A stretch of 64,000 bases of DNA. Origin: Cannabis sativa. Its lineage: Eukaryota > Streptophyta > Magnoliopsida > Rosales > Cannabaceae. Numbering within the stretch: the first letter of the stretch is position 1; the number at the start of each line of letters is the position of its first letter. The stretch lies in NCBI RefSeq assembly GCF_029168945.1, contig NC_083603.1:36739396-36803395 (forward strand), read 5' to 3'. The translations under genes were made by a program, and so were the position numbers. Below the pieces are notes generated by a model. That model had not been told where the DNA came from. It worked only from the letters and a program-made list of their open reading frames with translations, and did no database searches. Shown piece by piece: positions 57,401 through 64,000 of this stretch.

Positions 57401-58094
57401 ATAGAGGACATGAGAAGGGTTCCTTATGCTTCAGCATTTGGGAGTCTAATGTATGTAATGTTCTGCACTAGACTTGACATTTTGCTATGCAGTAGAAATT
57501 ATGAGCAGGTATCAGACAAACCCAAGAGAGGAACATTGGGCTGAAGTTAAGCATATTTTGAAATATTTGAAAAATACTAGGCATTATGTGTTAGTCTACA
57601 AGGGTGGTGCTTTAAATCCCGTAGGCTATACCGACTCAGATTTTCAGGCTTGTCTTGATGACAGAAAGTCTACATCTGGGATGGTTTTTACTCTTGGGGG
57701 TGGAGCAGTTGTTTGGACAAGCGCCAAGCAAACTGGAATATCAGACTCTACCATGGAGGCCGAGTACATAGCTGCCGCTGAGGCTGCTAAGGAACTTGTT
57801 TGGCTAAGAAAGTTCTTCTCAGGACTTGGTGTTGTTCCTGGAATAAAAAAACTATTGGTTTTACTTTGTGACAACATTGGTGCTATAGCCAACAGTAAAG
57901 AGCCACGAAGCCCCAAGAGAAGCAAACATATAGAGAGGAAATACCACATCATTGGAGAATATGTGGCAAGAGGGGACGTACTGGTGGAGAAAGTGGATAC
58001 TAAAGACAACTTAGCTGATCCATTCACCAAAGTTTTGACTGTAAATACATTTGAAAAGCACAGACTGAATTTAGGATTAATTGAAATGTACTGA
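54440..58094 (+). pseudogene. Copia gag-pol remnant of the 5'-truncated copy
   Basis: Gag again starts mid-domain (SITSHLLMMNMKFQKATMLG), then protease WILDSGSTNHVCC (from 54973). Integrase and RT are in another frame. The first catalytic Asp is present here (VQSDLCEP), although the neighbouring Gly is Glu. Stops: TAA 55751-55753, TAA near 55874, TAA 56570-56572 and TAA 57188-57190, several fitting CAA to TAA. YVDD at 57116-57127. An extra T near 57480 shifts the frame; RNase H (GYTDSDFQACLDDRKS, STMEAEYIAAAEA) runs to TGA 58092-58094. It is clearly older than element 2. Confidence 0.9.
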
Positions 58095-58110
58095 TTGTTT
58101 TATGTTAGTG

Positions 58111-58122
58111 CAAGTGGGAGTT
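58111..58122 (+). promoter_or_regulatory. Polypurine tract of the 5'-truncated copia copy
   Basis: CAAGTGGGAGTT directly before TGTTGGG of the 3' LTR. Confidence 0.75.
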
Positions 58123-58854
58123 TGTTGGGCTTTGTGCCCTAAATAAAACTCTATTTAAATGTAATCTTTTCTATTCAATTATCAATAAGGAAATAGTTTA
58201 ATTTCCTTACTTGTTTAATGTGTTATTTGGTTCATGTGATCATTAATTTACTTATTTTATTTATAAATTCATCCAAGTCCTTATCACACTGATATTCTTG
58301 TTTATTGTGATGTCAACACAGTGGAAAGTAATCAAGATTGTGAGATTAAATGTATTCATATGATTTATCAGTACACAGGGTTTAACTGATATGATAATCT
58401 ACAACGTAGTTTACTTGCACCTTGGATAAGTGCTATGTCCTTTCCAGGGCATTGGTTAAAGTAAGCTTGGATTGGATATATGGAGTATGCATCGAAAGGG
58501 ACTGATATTGATCTTGTATTAGATATGATAAAATTGCCATAATATCTATTCAATTCAATATCACCTAGTTGATCTTAGATCAAATGATCTCAATCCTGAG
58601 ATGGTTAGGTTCTAGTTCAGTTGTATTATTCGTGTTCTTCAATCTATTTGTTAAAGTCGACCAATGGATCTTCTCGTGACATATAGATTAAGGACATGGT
58701 AGTTCAATTGAGTGGGAGCACTAATTATATATACGGAATCTATAGCTTCTATCCGGACATAGAAGTGAAACGATCATTTCTTCGAGCTTGGCTAAATAGA
58801 GATAAATGATAGAGCACTCATTTTAGTGATTATATTAGTTCACTAAAATATTAT
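58123..58854 (+). repeat. Partial 3' LTR of the copia copy
   Basis: First 732 bases of a diverged Angela-type LTR (TGTTGGGCTTTGTGCCC..), interrupted by the Tekay-type insertion. ATTAT at 58850-58854 should be the target duplication; its partner is outside the window. The 79-residue antisense ORF of the younger LTRs is not open here. Confidence 0.85.
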
Positions 58855-61180
58855 TGTAACGCCCGAAATATTTAGGCACGCTACCCAAAATATTTATGAA
58901 AACCCTAGTCCCCTAAGCGGGATTACTAATCAAAATAGCGCGACATTTAAACTTTTGTAATAAACGGAATGAAAATAAAACTTGTAATAATTTAAACTTT
59001 ACAGTAGTTGGGATCCAAAAAATATTTACAAACTTTATTACAAGTCTCTTTCAGTTAGCCAGCCTAAGCGGCAAAATATAGTTTCAAAAGTTTAACACTA
59101 GTAGACCCTTAACCTGCTTGGTCTGATATGGCTTGAACATGTACATTCTTCACCCAGCTCCTGAACTCATGGCTGATCAGCTAATGCCTTACCCTTTCCT
59201 GCACAGTAGAGCACCCGTGAGCCAAGCCCAGCAAGACAGTGTAAAACATAAAAATAATAATAATATGCTCAACGTACTATTTTAACAATAATGCCATTCA
59301 CATATGGCTGTGTGACAGAACCCGGCATATCACATTGACATGCCCATTTATATCTACGTGGTATAGACCTATCTGTTGCGCTCACACATCTATTTAAATC
59401 TACGTGGCGTAGACCTACGTGTTGCTCTCACATGTCTAAATACATTATGGCCTTAGAATTGGTTCATATGGGTTATTGTTATCGAGTCCAACCTGATTAT
59501 GCCTTAAGCGCATAACCCTTGAATCTCATTACATATAACATGACATGACATTTTCATACATATATCACTAGGGTAATAACCCTAGGCAACTATACCGTTC
59601 CTATTAGGGTAATAGCCCTAATCCCGGTTATTAAATAATCATACATATCACTTTCAATATAAGCGCCACTGTGCATACTCTACGTGCTAATCTCTGTCTT
59701 ACCTGTTGTCCCGCAATATCAAAGATTCCGAATCCCCGGGTGCTCCTGATCAGGTGTCGGTAATCCTTGTCACACAATTCGGGATTTCACAAATAGGGTT
59801 AACCCCTGATTTCACTTTCATAAAATATTCACATGGCATTTAAAATTTAGATATTCAGATAGAGCTCGAAAATAGCTTTCCAACGGTATATAGAACTTCC
59901 AAGTCGGAGTCTAGATCACAAAGTTATGGCTATTTTAAATTTGCAAAAAAGGATCTGCCCAAAAAGAAATGGGCGCGCCACGACATGCTAAATACCATGC
60001 CGCGACACCTAGGTTCAAAACCCAGAACAACAACAGTAAGAACACGAAAATCAACTCCAAAACACAATCAAATCACCCCAATTCACAACCAAACTCTCAA
60101 ATCATCAAATAGGGTTGCTAACAAATATTAGAGGGTCAAAATAACCTATTTCATGCATCAATTTCTAACAATAACTCCCAATTTTAGATTGCAAAACATA
60201 ACAGAAATCATGTTTTAACTCAGAATTCAACAAGCTCTAGAACTTGAGCTAAAAATCCATCACTCTCAAATATTTTCCAGCAGCCACATACCAAAGTAAC
60301 ATGGATTTCAACCTAAAAAAAATACCCTAAAAATCCAATCAAAGCTCAACAACAAAGAATCACAACTAAATCATGGAATTTATACCTTAATCTCTCAAGA
60401 GCAAAAAAATTCATCCATACATGCATAAACAAGAATATTTCATCTAATTCATACTTTTTCCACAGCACTTTCAGCAAGGAATTCAATAAAAATATTCAGT
60501 AAGAAAGCTACCTCACTTCCAATCCAAAGGTAAACCCAAACAATCTCCAAGTTCAAGCTTCAAGCCAAGCAAAAACACACCAATCTTCTCCAAAAATCAA
60601 AGTTTGAGAAGAAGAGGGCTTAGAGAGAGAGAGGGGTTGGCAAGAGAGGAAACAACACCAGAATTTCACTTCCTTTTTCTTCAAAAAATCATTTAATCAA
60701 GTGTAAATTAATAAAGGTCAAAAGACCAAAATGCCCTAAGGGCCAATGCACACTTATTCACCCACACAAGGGTATTTATGTCATTCATGCATATTTAATT
60801 TCAAATAAAAATTCAGATTTCTCAATACCAAATGCCAATATTTAATCCCAAAATTACATTTCGGACCCGAACCCCGTTCGGCCAGAAATACTCGGTTGTG
60901 ACTATACCGCGCCAACCTGTCAGAACACACCTGAAAAGACAACACAGACATACTATATAATAATATAGTTCTATTAAGCACACAATTAAATTAATTTCAT
61001 CATTTTACCCTTCTCGTGTCATAATTACTAAAATGCCCCTAGCTCACCAACGGGGTCTTACCATGTTATAAATCATATTAATTCACATATATTGAACTAT
61101 ATAATAATATAATTCCTTAATTATTCATTATTATCTAATTAGGGTTTTGCTAATCTATTTCTTAATTCCAGGGTTTTACA
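58855..61180 (-). repeat. 3' LTR of the right-edge Tekay-type element
   Basis: Bounded by TGTAAC and TTTTACA and followed on the right by a polypurine tract. It holds duplicated short blocks such as TCTACGTGG(Y)RTAGACCTA near 59350 and 59399 and two CCTA-rich lines near 59570-59620. No gene is supported. Confidence 0.88.
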
Positions 61181-61198
61181 ATTACCCCCTCCTTATAG
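61181..61198 (-). promoter_or_regulatory. Polypurine tract of the right-edge Tekay-type element
   Basis: The minus strand reads CTATAAGGAGGGGGTAAT immediately before the 3' LTR. Confidence 0.85.
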
Positions 61199-61215
61199 AA
61201 ATTTCGTCCCAAAAT

Positions 61216-61807
61216 TTACCTGAACAACTCTGGATATTTCTGCTGCATATCCGTCTCGAGTTCCCAGGTTGCCTCTTCCACTTTACTGTTCCTCCACAGT
61301 ACTTTCACCAGTGCCACTGTCTTGCTTCTCAAGACTTTCTCTCTTCTATCGAGTATCTGCACTGGTTGTTCCTCGTATGACAAGTTTGGCTGAAGTTCCA
61401 ATGCTTCATAACTCAGAACATGGGACGAGTCTGAGACATACTTCCGAAGCATCGAAATATGGAACACGTCATGTACATCTACCACCGCTGGGGGCATAGC
61501 CAATCTGTATGCTACTTTCCCCATCCTCTCAAGGATTTCAAAAGGTCCAATGAACCTCGGGCTAAGCTTCCCTTTCTTACCAAAGCGTCTAATACCTTTC
61601 ATCGGAGATATTCTGAGAAATACCTTGTCCCCGACCTGAAAATCAAAATTTTGACGCTTTGGATCAGCATAACTCTTCTGTCTGCTCTATGCTGCGAGCA
61701 TTCGCGCTCTAATCTTGTCAACTGCCTCACTTGTTCTCAGAACAGCTTCGGGACCCAAGAACTTTCTTTCACCCACTTCATCCCAGTGAATGGGCGATCT
61801 ACACTTT
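61216..61807 (-). pseudogene. Integrase C-terminus and chromodomain of the right-edge element
   Basis: A 128-residue minus-strand frame (61216-61602) has GKLSPRFIGPFEILERMG, VHDVFHISMLRKYV and the chromodomain-like [16 protein letters not shown], ending PELFR-stop. The same frame continues upstream (SPIHWDE.., [12 protein letters not shown]) but has TAG at 61687-61689, probably CAG to TAG. It is interrupted at 61808 by a solo LTR and resumes at 63894. Confidence 0.88.
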
Positions 61808-63893
61808 TGTAACGCCCTAATGCTAAGGCACGTTACAGTGCTTTTTCAATTATTGTGCAATCTTTGCTAATCAAAGAAATTTCTCGAAAAACGTGTCAAA
61901 TTAAAACTTTTGCATTAAATACTAAACTTTGTAATTTAATAAAATATTTACAAGTGCCGGGATCCCTTTTTTTTTTTTTAAAACTTTATAAAATTTACTT
62001 TTCAAGCATACATTCCAAAATATACAGATTTACAGGTCGCACAGCGACTTTCAAAATACAACTCCCAGATGTCCCGAGACCGAACACTCCAGGTCGCGCT
62101 GCTTGACATGTACAATCTCACCCGAGCTCAGGTTCACTCCTGTTCAGCCTTCGCCTTTCCTTTACCTACACATGGAAGCAGAATCTGTGAGTCAACAGAC
62201 TCAGTAAGAAATGCATATAACATATCATATAATCTCCGACCTGTAAATAGGCGCCCATACACCTATTTACAGAGCTTAACAGATGAGTATGAACGTTCTA
62301 ACTAGGATATGACCATGTACCATATACCACATGCACTCAGTATACCTTCGTACTAGTGTAGGTAGGGTATGACCGCACCTTGAGTACTATCAAGTGTTGT
62401 ACCACAAACACCTTGTACCTTCCCGTACAAGTGCTGGTAACACTATATTGTACTTCTAAACATCATACACCTTACCAATGCACTCCGTACCGCAACCGTA
62501 CAAGTGTTGGTAGTGTATGAATCACAACAAATAAGCATGTATACATATTAACACATACATACATTCAGATAATCACATCATACATTATACACAGTTCTTA
62601 CCTGTTTTCCGAATTCAAGTGTGTTGGCCGACCTGAACGGAATTTCTGTGCTAGATGGATGCCCTAATCACATTTTGAAACCGGGTAAGTCACATGATTT
62701 AAACCCTAATCCCGGGAAACCCAAAACAAAAACCCTAGGTTCTGTTATACTCTTAAGTGGTTATTCTAACTCTGGAAATGGGGAAACACCCAACCGAGGC
62801 ACCGAAATGGCAAAAATGGAGAAAATGAAAGGCCCGGGGAACCCTGCCAAAACCGGCTAGCCGGTTTTTGTGGCACTGCAAACCGGCTAGCCGGTTTGCA
62901 CCAGTATTCCCCAAACTTCTCATTTGTTGCTCAATTCTTCACCAATTGCCATGAAACCTTCCAGAGCTCCTATTCAATGTACAAACAATATAATCCAGCC
63001 AGTAATTCACAGAACAAAACAATAAATGTCAACTTGCCATTAAAGCTTAAAGCTTTGAACTCAAAGTTCAAACTTATGCAATACCTAATCAAATCATCAA
63101 AACCAGCTACAAGAGGCTAATACCAACTCAAATTAAACCTAGAATTCGAACCATAACTCAACCCAAACCTAACAACCACTAAATCACAAAATCACAACCT
63201 CAAACTAAGTAAAAAGCTTGAAAACACATATACAAGAGTTTAGGGTTTACCTCCTCTTCAGGAATACTCAATCCTTAGTTTAAATCCAGAAATATGAGAA
63301 GGAAAAGTTGGCTTTTCCTCTGGTTTGTCTCAGCCGAAAGAGAAAGAGAGGGAGCTTCAAGGGAAAATGTGTCTTTTTTCCTATTTTTTCTTTTTTTTTT
63401 TGATTTTTCCTAAAATGAGTAGCTTACTTACTTTGGCTGAAAATGAATAAGTGGCCAGCTGCCACCTTCTAATCCAGCCACCTAACCCTCTCCACAAATT
63501 GACTAAAATGCCCTTTAGTCCAATACTAAGGTTTTTCAAAAGCTAGGGGTAAAATGGTCAATTTCCATAACCCCGCTCAACCCCGATAAAATATTTTATC
63601 TAAATTATTTCCCACTATGAAATAGGATTCTAAACTTACCCATGTGATCAAGCTAGCCATCCATCGCATTTTCCGTTGTCGCCGAGCAAAAATTACAAAA
63701 TTAACATATTTCACATATAAGCTAAATAATACCCCTAGAGTTTAATAAAATCTCCGGAATTGAGAAATTATAACTCTAATATTTATTTCTAAATATTGGG
63801 GTCCACAATTAAATTAATTCACAAATAGTAATAAAATAATAAAAATTAGTGCTAATTGCCTTTACTAATCCATATACGAGAGCGGTCATTACA
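61808..63893 (-). repeat. Solo Tekay-type LTR
   Basis: 2086 bp, TGTAACGCCC..GTCATTACA, with perfect ACTTT duplications at 61803-61807 and 63894-63898. No interior or second LTR is present. Orientation is inferred from the GGGCGTTACA end and from repeat words (TATGACC, CCGG palindromes) in the same order as the Tekay LTR of 26748-29102 when read on the minus strand. Confidence 0.88.
62849..62900. repeat. Two perfect CCGGCTAGCCGG palindromes in the solo LTR
   Basis: A 20-base perfect palindrome (62849-62868) and a 24-base perfect palindrome (62877-62900), eight bases apart, share the core AACCGGCTAGCCGGTT. Confidence 0.9.
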
Positions 63894-64000
63894 ACTTTCT
63901 TCCATATAAAACTTCATAAGGGGCCATCCCAATTGTGGCCTGGTAACTGTTGCTATAGGAGAACTCGATTAGGGGAAGGTACTTTGCCCATGATCCCTCA
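63894..64000 (-). pseudogene. Integrase segment upstream of the solo LTR
   Basis: The minus strand reads [19 protein letters not shown] then IGMAPYEVLYGRK, a typical chromovirus integrase stretch, open to the window edge. It joins the 61216-61807 part once the solo LTR and one ACTTT copy are discounted. Confidence 0.88.

Larger units (their letters stand above)
54211..58854 (+). mobile_element. 5'-truncated Angela-type copia copy (plus strand)
   Basis: Starts inside the leader (CTTTGACTTTCGCCTACCGGGACA near 54222; core ACTTTCGCCTACCGGGACA), matching the block at 39133 of element 2, and runs through gag-pol and the polypurine tract into a 3' LTR cut at 58854 by a Tekay-type element. It has no 5' LTR: its left edge abuts the truncated LTR of the minus-strand copy. 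No target duplication can be assigned. Confidence 0.85.
58855..64000 (-). mobile_element. Tekay-type Ty3/gypsy element, 3' part, split by a solo LTR
   Basis: On the minus strand: end of integrase, chromodomain, polypurine tract, 3' LTR. The LTR is 2326 bp (58855-61180, TGTAACGCC..TTTTACA on the plus strand). It runs off the right window edge. Its pol resembles that of the 26748-36414 element, but the LTR is clearly different, so it is a separate family. Confidence 0.9.

Noticed and set aside
1..64000. tRNA, rRNA or other structural RNA genes
   Set aside because: None recognised. tRNA-like words are only primer-binding sites of retrotransposons.

Overview
This window looks like heterochromatin-like, transposon-packed nuclear DNA of a eudicot flowering plant. 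The evidence is plant-specific LTR-retrotransposon lineages (Angela-type and short-LTR Ty1/copia, Tat and Tekay/Del Ty3/gypsy), a plant LINE with a C-terminal RNase H, a Tourist-like MITE, a plant SRC2-like C2-domain gene and spliceable GT..AG introns. The species cannot be fixed from sequence alone. Only one probable intact host gene is seen, the C2-domain gene on the minus strand at 5282-6034.

Layout: (1) 1-4564, 3' part of a LINE (end of ORF1, whole ORF2 with three nonsense codons, poly(A) tail). (2) 4565-6184, host DNA with the C2 gene. (3) 6185-6680, a short 5'-truncated LINE on the minus strand with a 9-bp target duplication. (4) 6702-24180, a 5.2-kb Ty1/copia element (219-bp LTRs, TSD CGATG) whose primer-binding site was hit by a 12.3-kb Tat-type Ty3/gypsy element on the minus strand (781-bp LTRs, TSD GTATC). 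(5) 24181-25243, host DNA with a Tourist-like MITE (TTA duplications) and the left arm of an inverted-repeat element. (6) 25244-44860, a roughly 10-kb Angela-type copia element (1.9-kb LTRs, TSD TTAAG) whose 5' LTR holds a 9.7-kb Tekay/Del chromovirus. (7) 44861-48152, the right arm of the inverted-repeat element, then a decayed SANT/NAM-associated-domain gene split by a solo Angela-type LTR (TSD ATTAT). (8) 48437-58854, a degenerate minus-strand copia copy joined back-to-back to a plus-strand copia copy at 54210/54211. (9) 58855-64000, the 3' end of a minus-strand Tekay-type element, itself split by a solo LTR (TSD ACTTT).

The most unusual structure is the Tat element. Besides gag-pol it carries a second gene on the opposite strand: TATA box, leader intron, two further small introns, an ORF of the plant 'putative gypsy-type transposon' family and a charged coiled-coil tail. 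This gene converges on gag-pol, and the 473-bp spacer between the two stop codons holds four copies of a CCTG..CAGG hairpin.

All retrotransposon coding regions are broken. Where the ancestral codon can be guessed, most nonsense changes are C-to-T or G-to-A, as expected for long-methylated DNA. The first or second catalytic Asp of integrase is replaced in three of the elements. Insertion order follows from nesting: Tat is younger than copia-1, Tekay is younger than the Angela element, and the two solo LTRs are younger than the sequences they interrupt.
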